A stretch of 64,000 nt of DNA from NCBI GenBank assembly GCA_033980235.1, contig CM067069.1:15201828-15265827 (forward strand), in the 5' to 3' direction. The number at the start of each line of letters is the position of its first letter. The first letter of the stretch is position 1. Shown one piece after another: positions 50,021-62,351 of this stretch. The notes below the pieces were generated by a model that was given only the letters and a program-made list of their open reading frames with translations, was not told the DNA's origin and did no database searches. The position numbers and the translations under genes were made by a program. Source of the DNA: Diadema setosum. Lineage: Eukaryota > Echinodermata > Echinoidea > Diadematoida > Diadematidae.

Positions 50021-50616
50021 GTAAGCCATGGACGCTAAGGGTAAACCGGTCGACACATAATTTGTCTGCATTGTATCGGGAGATCCCTTTGGCATGTTCG
50101 CGTTAGACAGTTGTTAGATGTAGTTTCCCAACGACCTATCGTTGTTCCATCATTTTGACTCTTCTCGATTCTCGAACCACCACTATAATCGAGTCTTGCA
50201 GTTTGGAAGATATTTGGGACATGTATATAAAACTTCCATAAATTCAATTAATTGTCTTGTCGGGGCCCTTGGAAAGACGATGGTCTTGTAATGCCCTCCT
50301 ATACTTTCAGTTAACTTTCACTGTGTGTCAAACTTGAATATAATCTTCGACTTCTTTCTTGCAGTTTTGTCTGTTGCTGTTATAAAGAAAAGTATAAAAC
50401 CAGGCTGCTAAATACATGAATCTGTTGTACTTCTATTTGAGAGAAATACATCAACTTGTGACTTGAAATTATTGATTGGCATATACTGTTATAGTAGATG
50501 TTTCCACCTCAAAATTCACTGCGCACAAAATTCCCTAATAGTCGAGCTCACCCGCACGTTATCATACTTGTTTGTTTATGTGTGGATGTTCCCTCAAAAC
50601 ACATTTTTCTCTCAAG

Positions 50617-50647
50617 TACATCAAGCCACTTTGCCTGCATGATAAAG
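50617..50647 (+). CDS. Candidate third exon of the secreted-protein gene
   Basis: Acceptor acatttttctctcaag, then YIKPLCLHDK, then the excellent donor AAAG-GTGAGT. Incoming phase 0 and outgoing phase 1 fit the neighbours. A longer exon from 50542 (acceptor ccctaatag) stays open in the same frame and would add GCSLKTHFSLK; which acceptor is used is unclear. Confidence 0.33.
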
Positions 50648-50649
50648 GT

Positions 50650-52120
50650 GAGTTGTCGAAGCCGTGTGAAATGTACTCTGTAAACAGTCACATAGTTACC
50701 CTACTCATTCGTTTATAAACAAACCGGATGTATACTTCATACCAAAGGGGAAGCTAGAATGGTTAGCAATTAATAGCATGGTAAAAAAAAATATAGGTGT
50801 GACTCGTGTGAGAACTTCTTCAACGCATGAATCTGCCAGTCACGAACAGTGAATACCATTGGCAGAGAATATAATCGCACAGAATGCGGAAATCCGTGCA
50901 TGAATGAATTTCCACAGAACCATGATATCTCCTCAATGATTGTTTGTTTATTTGTTTCTTTGGCAATAATTTCGCAAGAGCTGATGAATGTGTGTTTTTT
51001 GTGACATTTCGCTGTATGGCACATTAAATCTTACATAGTATCTTGCGCGGTAAACAAATGGCGCTGCAGGCCTATAAAATGCATTAACGATGTCGGTCCA
51101 TTATGATTTTGCCTTTTGGCACCGTCGGTACTCTCCCCCATTTTGCTTTCTCCCCTTGCACCCCTCCTTCTTGTATTACTCCCTCCCCCTTCTCAGTCCC
51201 TCTCTAAGCGAGCATCATGTCACATGACATTGATTGTCAGAAAAAAAAAATATCTCGAAAGTTTGACCCGAGAGTGGAAATGATCATGACATCTGTGTGA
51301 CATTCCTAAATGTCTATATATCTAAACCCTTCCTATAGACATTATCCCATCCACAAGCACACCATTCACATCACTCGTACGTTGTCCATCGGGATCCAAT
51401 AGATAAAGATTCACAGTTTGCTCACAACATTTATCTCTTCATATTAATATTTTATATAGTAGATATCTATAAGACTATCGAGAGAATCAACGCGATGGTA
51501 AGATTCTGCTGCCGGACAACATCTTTGCTCTCCCTGAAACCCCATCTTTCCCCCTCCCATCCCATCTCCGAAAAACAACTACACCAAGCAAATCAAAAAG
51601 CAGTCCTAAAAAGACAGAAGTATAGGGTCTACAGGTGACAAGACCGATTCAAGTTCTTCACTGAAATTCTGTGTCATTCTTTTGAACGATTAAAGTCGAT
51701 TTTACTGCTGGAATCTAAACTGACAGGAGAAACTAGATTTTTTTTTTCCCAACAATCGCGAGAGTTTAAAAAAAGCCATTCCATACTCATCGTATGTATT
51801 ATAAAAGCGCCAACTCGACACCGTGTGAATCTTCTGCAATTTTGTTTTTTTAAGGCTTATTGTGTGCAATCACATGACAATCTCATTTTGGCAAGGTGCA
51901 ATTAGTCTTTCACCGCCCCTCCCTCAGAAGGTAGGATGTCTTTGTACGTGGGATCTATTTCCAGGAATGTAGCAGACATGTGTTTGGCAGGTTTCGAAGT
52001 CGCATCACCTGACATGAATCCAGGTCAGGTCCGACATTTTCTGTCCTCTGATATTGGCAGGTTCCAAGACTACAGTTTCAGCTTCTTCATGACTTAATAC
52101 TGTTGTAGGCCGCTATGTCA
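50650..52120. other. Intronic or intergenic stretch, no supported gene
   Basis: CT-rich patches near 51130-51210 and an A run at 51241. No exon candidates with two good sites. Confidence 0.3.
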
Positions 52121-52314
52121 ACTTTAAAGGCATTATTTTCCTTATTATTTTTAGTGCTTCCAAATAGTTCTAAAATGTGAGTTAGGGATAGAAACAACCA
52201 TTGTAAAATGTTAATCATTATAATCAATCTTAAGTATTGGTAATTTAATGCTAAATGTGAACAATAGTTACAATAAAATTGTTTCTAGACTTAACCATCT
52301 ACAGTTATGGTATA

Positions 52315-53315
52315 GTATACAAATATCGACTGCTGCTGAGGGAGATGGTAAAACTATTTGCACCGAGGTGATTTCTCAACAGTGCTATGTCCCGAGACGA
52401 AGTCGAGGGACATGGCACTGTTGAGAAATCACCGAGGTCAAATAGTTTTACCATGGCCCGAAAGAAAGCAGTCGATATTTGTTTTATATCCCTCTCGAGC
52501 ATTTTACTAGAGTAATGGCGGTTCCCTTTTGGAAAAGTGTGCAGGTTTCCTGAACGATAAATCTAACGTTAGGCCGTAGCAGTGCAGCAGCAGTGCGTGC
52601 AGCGCGTAGCGAACGACACCAGTACTCTACAGGCCAGCGTGCAAAACTCCGAAAGATCGAGGAGGTCCAGGGGGGTGTTTCATAAAGCTGCTCGTAAAGT
52701 TACGAACGACTTACGAGCGACTGGTGATCAGTTCTTGTGCTGAATTATGGAAATTCTGATAAGTATAGCACATCAGAACTGATCACCAGTCGCTCGTAAG
52801 TCGTTCGTAACTTTACGAACAGCTTTATGAAACACCCCCCTGGACTACGTTAGAAGTAGGCCTAGGCCTAAAGCGGCTTCGTTACCCAGATCATCTTCAA
52901 AATCGGTTTTAGTTTATTCCTAATTCGTACCTGATATGGTGTCCTCCTGCGATCATTCCTTCGTTACTTGAAGCAGTCACTTTGCTGAATGCATTTAGAT
53001 CTACACACGCCATCGTACCACAGATTTCTGTAATGCTGTCGCGCACAACGCTGCTAGCGAGCTAGCTAAAAACCACAGCAGGACTGTCGCTCAAAAGTAT
53101 CGCTACTACGCGCACTGCGTACATACTTAAGTGAGAAATGTAGATATCGATCCCACGATCACGATTGGGTGCAAATCGTGGATTCCCATCCCGCTGGCTA
53201 GTAACCAATTGCACCGCATCCAGCTGCTCGTAGCTAGCTAGTAAAACTACACCATGTTCGTGCTCTGTACAATCCTATGGCAAGAAGCTTTACATGAGGG
53301 ATATAATAAAAAAAA
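52315..53315. mobile_element. 1-kb insertion with a fold-back end, nested in family C
   Basis: It is inserted at TATA, which may be duplicated on both sides. It starts with a palindrome: 52321-52395 pairs with 52404-52490 (aaatatcgactgct at the feet, gatttctcaacagtgc near the tip). The words atatccctctcgagc and catgagggatataa form further inverted ends. The body is CpG-rich with no clear open frame, and itself carries another MITE (52667-52843). Confidence 0.7.
52667..52843. mobile_element. 177-bp MITE, CCAGGGGGGTGTTTCATAAA type
   Basis: Near-perfect inverted ends of about 73 bp: CCAGGGGGGTGTTTCATAAA, gtaaagttacgaacgactta, gagcgactggtgatcagttc on the left and their reverse complement on the right. 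The innermost of three nested elements. Confidence 0.88.
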
Positions 53316-53528
53316 TCTCCTTATATTTAATTTGGGCTATATTGTAAATGTTTATATGGTAGGCTGTTTTGTGATACAACTGACCTACACATGCATCAGA
53401 TGTGATAACTAGAACATTTTTAAATCACTGCTCCCAATGGTAAACATTACCTTTAACTTACAGTGTGGAGTTGCACTGTACGTTTTCTCATGCAGGCGCC
53501 AGCCTGAAGTGAATGTGCTTTTCAGCTA

Positions 53529-53865
53529 CTATATATAATACCTTATAGCATTACCGTGTTTTGATATTTTGCTCAAGCAGAGACCGTAAATGTAGTGTCG
53601 GGTAACTTTTTTAATCCTCTTTGCTGTTCCTGTTAACTTTGGAGAAGACTGATAGTTTTCAAACAATTTGCCGAATGACCCAAATAATCTTTTGTTGGTT
53701 GTGAAAGGACGTATTTTAGACTTGTCGTAATCCAAGAAATTCAAAGCTTCGTTCCCCCCTTTTTTTAAATCGAGAGTTATCAATGATCTGACATTTTGAC
53801 CTTTAATGACATAGCAACTTAAATATCTAAAGCTGTATCTCGCGCGGGGCAATTTTACACCCCAA
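53529..53865 (-). CDS. Candidate minus-strand exon, basic unknown protein
   Basis: Open for 111 codons from acceptor caaactcttttgttag to TAG at 53529-53531. It reads WGVKLPRARYSFRYLSCYVI, then NEALNFLDYDKSKIRPFTTN and FGSFGKLFENYQSSPKLTGT, with a basic tail. Codon pattern is consistent in AT-rich DNA, where stops should be frequent, which favours real coding. A donor (CACG-GTAATG) near the end would make it internal. Upstream exons were not found. It could belong to a decayed mobile element. Confidence 0.38.
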
Positions 53866-53869
53866 CTAA

Positions 53870-54600
53870 CAAAAGAGTTTGCAAACACTTGAACAAAGGC
53901 TAAAGAATAAGATTGGTGCTGAGAGGGAATTAGGCTGCGGTATAGAGATTGTTATTTTGTGGAACGGGACACTATAATAGGAATAATGAATGAAAACAAG
54001 CTTACCCATGGCTTCAATGAGCCGAGGCGTATTAGAAAAGATGAGAGGTATACTCTGTTTTCTTATTATATTCGTGATATTATAAAAAACAAAAAAACAA
54101 ACTAATGTTCCCCGCTGTACTCGTATAGCGACAGAAATGATGACATTCATATAGATGTTTATTCTACGCCAACTTTACGTAAATACAATAGTAGTGAATG
54201 CGAATGGGAAAGAAATACAGCAGTAAGCTAGCACTGTTGTCCTACATTTGACATTAAAAAAACATGAATTGTGATCACTTTCGATATCCTTACAATGTTG
54301 CATCACAAGTAAAAAGTTTATTAATGATGAAAGTCCCTATGTATAAAGTAATCCGAAATTGGTGCTGATGTGACTTCAGACGAGTAGGCCTAATTAAATA
54401 TTCAGACGACCTATACAGTGCTTGGAATTGTCATTGGCAACAGATAGAGGGGAAGATAGAGGGGAAACAGCTAAAAGAGAGGCCAGCGAGAGAGAGGTAT
54501 GAAAGTGGTGCAATACTTCACAATGGTTTTAAAAACATTCTTTATCTACTCACCCATTATGGCATCACCTCCACATAGTAGGCCTACTACTGCATGGTTA
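53870..54600. other. AT-rich stretch without a supported gene
   Basis: The minus-strand frame at 53866-54150 has no splice support. Nothing else stands out. Confidence 0.3.
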
Positions 54601-54611
54601 TTATTATACAG

Positions 54612-54905
54612 TTCGCCATTCCGAAGGTTCGTTAATCTGAAAAAAAAAGTCAGTTCGTAATTCAGAAGGTTCGTTAGTTAGTACGCACCATTTTTTTTTT
54701 TTTTTTCGGATTAACGAACATTCATTTTCGGATTGACGAACCTTTGGAATAACGAACCTTCGGAATAATGCCACAAACCCTATGTTTCATTTTCGGAATA
54801 GCGAACATCAAGGTGTCGGGAATTTTTGTGTTTCCTAATAACGAACCTTCAGAATAACGAATCTTGTTTCATTTTCGGATTAACGAATCTTCGGATTAAC
54901 GAACA
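54612..54905. repeat. TTCGGAATAACGAAC repeat block, largest copy
   Basis: About ten copies of TTCGGAATAACGAAC, TTCGGATTAACGAAC or their reverse (TTCGTTAATCTGAA) in 290 bases, with an inverted arrangement across a T run at 54690-54706. Confidence 0.8.
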
Positions 54906-55076
54906 CCACCCGTACTATTCCAAAGGAGGTATCACACATATACCTCCTTGCACTTACACAGTATAGGTGTCATTGATCATATGAGTCATTGATCGTATAA
55001 CCAGTGTCTTGGGAAACAATCCTCTGCTCTGATCCTTTAAGTATACAGTGTACCTTATTGTTATCATAAATACATA

Positions 55077-55081
<5 letters not shown>

Positions 55082-55149
<68 letters not shown>
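55082..55149. repeat. (TG)n microsatellite
   Basis: Thirty-four uninterrupted TG units; poly-His/Thr and poly-Cys/Val frames over it are artefacts. Confidence 0.98.
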
Positions 55150-55150
<1 letters not shown>

Positions 55151-55199
55151 TATCGGCGAAGGTGAGTGAGGGAGGTGGATACAAAAGAAAAGTTTATGA

Positions 55200-56100
55200 A
55201 TGCGAGATAATAGGAAGTGTCGTATTTATTGCAAAATGAGCTGCATCATCCCAATACGATTTGGCAGTTGCTATATGTTAACGAAGAGCTTGGATATTTT
55301 TCTTTCTTTCTTTGCATTCTTCTGTCTCCCCTTTCCCACATGCAGGAAAAAAATAAATCAAACATTCTTCTCCTGTCCCCTTGTGCACATTTCTTTCTCT
55401 CTTTTTGATGTTTTTTGGTTTTTGCGGTCAGATATACTCGCTATTATAAATACGCTTACTATCAATCCAAACCATCGTTAAGTAGGACTTTTTAAATGCG
55501 GGGGTCATGTGGAGGCGAATTCGCCAGTCCTTTCATTTTTTTTTTTTTTTTTTTTGGGGGGGGAGCTGCCTTTTACGAAGCAGACGACAAAATATGGAGG
55601 TGAGAAGGTCACGGTTAATAGTGGCGCACATTTCAGGCGATGTCAGATAATCACTGACGACTTGATCCCGATGCGACCTCGCGGAATTTGATGACACTCG
55701 GGGGAATGAGCAGTAGTTTGGTGCGCGGCCCATGGGATGGAGGTACACATAATCACTGCTTTCAACCATGATGATGTATTCCCACCTCGTCGAACATGAA
55801 ACATTACACCTATATACAGTCAGGGGATGTACTGTCGTTATTTGGGAGTGCCTACTGATGCCCATAAACATTGCATATCTTTCTCCTTTTTTTTTTCTCT
55901 CTCCAAATTTTCTTTCACTATCTATGGCCATTTTCTCCGCATGGGGTTGATAATATTATTGTTGTGCTCGTTTTGTCTGCAGAGCTAGACAGCTCCATAT
56001 TTTGATGTACAAACCAAACTGCGTATACCAGTCTTGCATCGATTGCACCGCAGAAATAATTCATCGCATGTATTCAACACTGACACCGGAACTTTCACTT
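55200..56100. other. Stretch with an unassigned 132-codon minus-strand frame
   Basis: Minus-strand frame 55533-55931 starts MAIDSERKFGERKKKGERYA and ends in poly-Lys coded by a T run. Composition is mixed and no splice pair was found, so it is noted rather than called. Confidence 0.2.
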
Positions 56101-56111
56101 ATTACCTTTAA

Positions 56112-56441
56112 AGGTACTGTTTACCATTGGGAGCAGTGATTAAAAAATGTTCGAGTTATCACATTTGATGCATTATAATATGTGTAGGTCACACACAAAA
56201 CATCCTACCATACAGAAATTTTGCAATGACTCTTGAAATATAAGGAGATATACCATAACTGTAGACGGTTTATTCTAGAATCAATTTTATTACAACTATT
56301 GTTCACATTTTGTATAACATTGATTATACTGATTAACATGTTTACATTGGTTGTTTCTGTCCCTCATTTACATTTTAGAACTAATGTAAAGCACTAAAGG
56401 TAGTTTTTTTTTGTTTCATCTGCAAATGATAAATAATGCCT
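56112..56441. mobile_element. TTAA-element family C, intact, 330 bp
   Basis: TTAA flanks at 56108-56111 and 56442-56445. Ends aggtactgtttaccattggg and caaatgataaataatgcct are inverted over about 15 bp. It is the reference for the split copy at 52128-53452 and fragments at 19868-20115 and 1101-1136. Confidence 0.8.
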
Positions 56442-57212
56442 TTAACTCCCGTTTCACTTAATCTCTCCATATTTCCATTGTCTTCTTCCTCATCTCTGTC
56501 AACTTCTAATTATAATCCCTCCTCCTCCTCCTCCTATTTCTCCTCCTCATCCTTCCATCATCATAACTTATTCGTCATTCTCTCCTTTATAATATTCTTC
56601 AACGTTATTAACAATATTACAATCATTTATTTTCCTTCCTTCATGATAATAGTAATATGTTGACCGTCTGAAAAAAAAAAAAAAATCCCGCAGCAACTTG
56701 TAATTGCACGGATTAGTCGCATGCAGATTAAGACACAGTCTATCACCCATAACCAGATACGAACAAAATATTAATAAATACTGAAATGATGACCGAATAG
56801 TAATTGACGCACGTAGGACTAGGAGGAAATAGATTGAATAAAAACCTACGTATTTCTTTTAGTCATTCAGTATTGTGTTAACAAAACTAGTGTCAATATG
56901 CAATATCCAAAGTTTCCTTGGTTTCTTCCAAGTTTCTTTCCAATTTACCACATTTTCATCAGTTTACACAATTTAGTTTTCGAGATCAGTTATCGATCCC
57001 CTCTTTCCACTCTCTCTGGAGATACAGTACCGCATGGTCAACACTGTTGGGATTTTGCTCACCCTCCCTCCCTCCCCTACTTTCTGTCTTTTTTTTTTTC
57101 CATTTCCTCTCAATACATGTACCAATGTTTGGCTAGCAGTAACTTTTGATAGCCATTTTAATTTCTGTCTCGTCTGTACTTCCCCTTATCTCCTCGGTCT
57201 ATCACCCAAACA

Positions 57213-57446
57213 TCACACTAAAGAAAACGGACGCACATCGATAACAGTTACGGCATACGCCGCGATAAAATAGCGCAGACGACAGATAACTCCGTCCACT
57301 GTAAAGGCGAGGGCCTTGTCGCGGAGGAAACGCGGGTCACGTGATAACTGATGTCGTAATAATTGTGACGGAACCTTCGGGTCAACCTCCAATACGTCAC
57401 GAGGAGGGAAAACATAGGAGTGGCTTGGCTGTAACTTCTTTATCAC
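57213..57446 (-). CDS. Candidate minus-strand coding segment, unknown
   Basis: 77-codon frame with strong purine-first codon pattern (SHSYVFPPRDVLEVDPKVPS, SRDPRFLRDKALAFTVDG). A possible acceptor (aagttacag) keeps the frame. A second frame is open over most of the same bases, and CpG is high, so chance cannot be excluded. No family recognised. Confidence 0.25.
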   Translation of the reverse strand: MIKKLQPSHSYVFPPRDVLEVDPKVPSQLLRHQLSRDPRFLRDKALAFTVDGVICRLRYFIAAYAVTVIDVRPFSLV

Positions 57447-57449
57447 GTT

Positions 57450-60400
57450 TTTTTTTCTTTTAATGTTACATGTCAGAATGGTTTATGAAATGAAGAGAGA
57501 TTTAATTTCACGGCTGACATCTGAGTTTGAACATCTGCACCACCTGCACCCCACAGTTCATTAACCCGTCGGATTCATTCCGCATTGCGACGTGTTCGCA
57601 GCAGGTTGTAACGGAGAGACTTTCTTGCTTTGTCATGCTCGTGCTGTGACTAAACAAGTTAAAGTTGAGTTAAAGTAAACTGTGCTCAATTGTGACCCTG
57701 AGGTAAACTCCAAGAGTGGTTATGAAATAATAATACAATTCATGTCACAGCTACAGAACAGACTGTTGATCAGTAAGCCCATGACCCTTTCTTTGTTGAG
57801 ATACAGTATTAGTTCATTAGGACTCAATTCTGATCGAAATAATGTCACTTTTAATGTTCTGAAGTCAATTGATTCATGTGTTTCATCAATCAGTCAAACG
57901 CCAATGTTTTAAGCTCTTATTGATAAAGTGTCGCATGCAAATTGATATGTGACATCACAATGGTATTAGTTTTTATGAATTTGAATAAACGGTGCAGGTC
58001 ATATTATCCACCGTAACATTCAAGACTGTCAATCATGATCAGGAATGGTATTTTGGTGGATCTGGCATCGAATGCAGAGTAAGCAGCTGGTAATGGTAAT
58101 GTAATTGGCCTGGAATTCGTTTTCGTCAACTCCACGATTTTCGTGCGTGCAGGTGTAAGCGTGTGCGTGTCTGTGCCAGCTCTTTATACCAGCCATTGCA
58201 GCTGGCCTGCTGGCGCGGCGCCCCTTCTCGGCTGCGTGACAGCGCACGAACCACGCATCACACACTAATAATAACATCATAACGTCGGAATCAATATTCT
58301 GACAGCCAGTTGCCTCCGTCATTTAGTATATAATACGTCATTTGCTAACCTGGAAGGTATATAGTTGCTTTTTCTTAACCTTTTGCCGAACTTTACCTCT
58401 TTCTTTGTATATCACTGCTATGATCTGTCTTTTGTATGATTAATGCGACTCATTGAAATTAATAAGCACGAATTGTGCTCTCGCCGAGTAGATGAACAAT
58501 AATTTCAGGTATTTTGTTGTTTTTTTCTCTATAGTAAGGGAACTGGTGCGATCAACAGTATATCTGGCTTTATAGACGGAACGCGTTACAGCTAGGTGAG
58601 AGATGGCGTTATTTTGTGTTTCGAATTCTACTTTTCAAATAACTTCTGTGATTCTTTGAGTATGTGTTCTCTGTCTCTCCCTCCCCTCTCTTTCTCGAGA
58701 GACATATAATCTGTCAAAAGATTGATCTGTCTTGTTCCACTCGGAGAGCCGCAAACGTTAACAATGATTCGCTGAATTAGACGAGTCTTAACGATAGTCA
58801 CAGTTGAGCGACTAAACTCGGGTCGTTGCCCAGTGGTTTACTTAACCTTGTTTGAGATAAATGTTGCGCTGTTTGATCCCCGTCTTTGTATCATAATGTT
58901 TGTAGATCTAGAACGCGCCACCCTGAATTCTTTGCTCCGTCTGAGAAGTGAATGATTGGCTATACAATCGTTGGCCTCACTCTTTAAAGGTGAATAACGA
59001 AATATCATACCATACTTGCATGGTGGGTGATATGTCGATGACTAAATTGCGATAAATTGCGAGTGAAGAATGTCACAGAGACTCAGACTAAACAGAGATA
59101 CATACTGAGAGTGCGAGATGACCAAGGAAATAACGTCGCAGTTTTTTTTTTTTTTTTTTTGGGGGGGGGGGGGTGGGGGATTGTATGCATGCTCTCTTGA
59201 ATGTATCTTATAATGCAAATCATAGTTGTTTGAATGTACCTGATATACTCTCACTGAGAGAAAATGTCCTGCTATTTTGATGTGTCAAAGATTTTCGCGC
59301 TTTGTAGCTCAGAAAAAAAGAAATCGTGCCACAACTTCTCTTGACATGGTGCTCAGGCTTGAAAACACTTATCGGAGGACACTGTAAGGCCTATATGGAC
59401 CAAAGATATCGTTCGTACAGAAGGAAAATTTCGGCTCTATACAAGTCTCGATTCCAGGTCGGTTCCAATATCAATCCGGCGAATATACATGTACGAGTCA
59501 ACACTTTTTGTATCAATGAGTTTTATTCCTGTCGTTGAGGGACGGGCACTTGAATGACTTAAGTACCTACTCAAAATAGCTCTTTCCACCCTTACTTCAC
59601 GAGCTTTTACGCCAGTCACCATCTATACTTACCATCACTCAATGATGAGAGAAAACACCATTCAGTACTTGTGAATAGCTCTTTAAAGATTAATTGTTAT
59701 AATACCATTCATCGGTCCAGTAGTTCCCCAAAACACTCAATGTGCTTTTATCTCTTTCTACCGCAATGATAAATTGGTGTGATTCACTCTGGGACACCAT
59801 GTGCCTTGTCACAGACGTTAACGCTCAAAGCAAGGAAGTGAATAAAATTAGAATTATTATGATTGCCGTCAAACGCAGCTGATGACGAAAGTCGCTCAGG
59901 GCTCGTCTCGAGCTAAGCAGACACTGTACAGCTCCGCTTCAAGATCTAATGTGAAAGTGGAATTTCGAAAATCATGTTTGCCTAAACCAGGGAGGTGAGA
60001 CAAAAACCAGCAACATGCTCAGGGATGATAATCACTCTTTTCGTCCAGAAAAGCAGAAATAAAACACCAGCCTCAAAAAGGCCACAACAAACCGCGTATC
60101 ATAAAAGCACATGGTCAGAGTACCTTTATTACGAACTGCCCCGACAAAATGCCTTTTAGCGTCACTCTCAGATTTACCGTCTTTCAGATTTATCTCCCTG
60201 TTAAGATGTAGAGAAAGAATGTTGTCCGCAAAACATTACAAAAGTCTGCTAAAAAGTTGAAAAAAAGTGGACAAATTCTAAGATGTGATCACGTCCATAA
60301 GAAACTCAAAGGATATGTAGAGCTGTCTACCCTTCTCTACACTGTCGCAAACTCATCTCAACTGTCATCCCGACGCATGTAACTTGAGTAATGATCGTAC

Positions 60401-60740
60401 AGCATATATTTTCGTGTGTGTGTGTGTGTGTGTGTGTGTTTGTTTGTTTGTCTTTGTGTGTTGTTTGGCAGTTTGTTTGTAACATGTGGAATTGACACCA
60501 CTTCAGTTGGTGAATATTAAATTACTGTTTGTCTCCTTCAGATTTATGTGCGTCATTCATACAACAAATAATGACCACATGGCAACGTAGTCCGTGGTTC
60601 AGCCATCGCGCACCTGTCTCTCTGAGTATTGATAGATACGAAAAGAACACACTTTAACAGTCATTGTTTGAATCATCCATTTGTCTTTCATTTAACAAAA
60701 AGAAAGAAAAAAACCCCACAATTTTCGCAGAATTGTGTAA
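57450..60740. other. Long stretch without firm genes
   Basis: Holds a 76-codon plus-strand frame at 57682-57912, a TATAAAG (minus strand) near 58185 at the edge of a CpG-rich patch, T/G runs at 59143-59172 and a TG run at 60415-60450. None is supported by paired splice sites. Confidence 0.3.
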
Positions 60741-60749
60741 TTATTTCAG

Positions 60750-60850
60750 ACATGATAACTTTGCCTCCGCGCAGCAACGGGAGTGATTTCGATATTGCTT
60801 CGTTTAGAATGTTATTAAACACTCGCAAAAACTGCAACAAGAAGGCATAA
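60750..60850 (+). CDS. Terminal exon, possibly of the secreted-protein gene
   Basis: Acceptor gtgtaattatttcag, then MITLPPRSNGSDFDIASFRM, LLNTRKNCNKKA and TAA at 60848-60850. It needs one base upstream (phase 1), exactly what the exon at 50617-50647 leaves; the join would make an Asp codon. It ends with a cysteine and a basic tail. The 10-kb gap makes the link tentative; it may belong to another gene. Confidence 0.4.
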
Positions 60851-60859
60851 TTTGTGGAT

Positions 60860-61560
60860 GAGGTCTGACCCATTTCTGCACGAGCACGTATTACAGTAAT
60901 TAATAGGCGCAAAATGTACAGGTCTCGTTTTCAGAGGCAGTTGCCTGTAATATGCAAGGATGAAGACCTAACACATTATTATGTTTAGTGTTAATTTACC
61001 CATAATTTGCACTGATATAACAAGGATGCAGAATAGTAGAAACCGGAATGATGTTAATAAACATCACGTGCATGGGAGCAGAGGACACGTTATTTCACTA
61101 ATGACCATGGGGTCAACGACGTGTACAGTGAATATCAAAATCTCATCTTGTGGAGGATACTGAAGCACTTGACAATAACGACGGGAGACTCAAGGAAATC
61201 TGGCAATACCAGTCGGCAGTTTCACCATTGTATGGACTCCCGGATGGACACGTGCTCTTCTGATGTTTAAGTGATTTTCATCGGGAAAAGTGCAGATATC
61301 TAGACTATAGTATTAGACAGTAGGCCAATACCTATAAGCTGGAGATGTAGGCCTACTAAGAAGTGGCATTCCTTTAAAAGTCAGTAAAAAATTATTGATA
61401 TAACGTTTTGTTCCACGGGGTTCTCTTTATATAGCAATCCGAAATATTCGTTTTGTTGATGTTTTTTTTGTAGTTGCTCTTCTACAAAAATAATCTTTAA
61501 ACGCAATTTCTTTTCTTTTCTTTTTTTGTAAAATGCTAATTCAAGACAAGCAAGTCGAAA
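60860..61560. other. Stretch without supported features
   Basis: Moderate base composition; no exon, repeat or transposon end recognised. Confidence 0.3.
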
Positions 61561-61584
61561 GAATAGAACATGATTACAAATTTC

Positions 61585-62062
61585 TAGGTATGAAGAAAGG
61601 AAAATTCTGGCTGATTTTCAGGGATTTTTACTTTTGAACAACAATACATTGGTTATCCTGGGTACAGAATTTCAGAATTTATGGTCATTAGGATAAGGAA
61701 CAAGAGTGTTTTCAAAAATGTATAACAAATCACCATGATGTCGGGGGGGGGGGGGACTCAAGAAAGAAGAAAAGAAGAAGAAAGCATGCATGAATTCTAT
61801 GCAGGTGACCTTTTTCAGCAAGCGGAATTGTACAATGGAATCGCATTGCTACATCTATTTGTGAAATATGTGAGCCCCTAATCATGCATTCTTAATTAAG
61901 GTGAAATTGCTACGTCATCATCCTTGTTCAGAGTAACTTGTGTTGGGATTTTCAGAGTATTGGTTTCTTTGGACCACAACAAATTCCACAAATCTAAACA
62001 TGGAGCTGTCGATAGTATGTACTACATGATATGACATTATGAAAATCGTCTGAACTCCCCCT
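61585..62062. mobile_element. TTAA-element family B, partial
   Basis: Right end gaaaatcgtctgaactccccct with TTAA at 62063-62066. Shares ctggctgattttcagg, ggtacagaatttcag and catggagctgtcgatagtat with 62352-62814. Left end unclear; interrupted by a G run at 61742-61754. Confidence 0.65.
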
Positions 62063-62351
62063 TTAAACTGCGTTAAATAACGTATCAAATGTCAGAATTT
62101 GTTTACGTAGAAGATGACATCCATGTAGTGAATAAATCCCTAATTTGTTTTGCGATGAAAGCTCAAAGTACAAATCAACATAGGCAGATTGTCGACGTCC
62201 TGCATTGTATTTAACCATGAAAGTATACTGTATGAACATTGATCAGCTTTTGTGCAACCGGAGGAAGAGATAATTTGTCTTCGTCAGTGTATTTGTGTGA
62301 ATGTGCGAGTGAGAGTGAAGAGAGAGAGGGAGATATCTAAAATGTGCTTAA

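Larger units (their letters stand above)
52128..53452. mobile_element. TTAA-element family C, split by a 1-kb insertion
   Basis: The outer element has TTAA at 52124-52127 and 53453-53456. Its halves (52128-52314 and about 53316-53452) together match, in reverse, the intact copy at 56112-56441: acagttatggtata joins tctccttatattt. Everything between is a later insertion. Confidence 0.82.
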
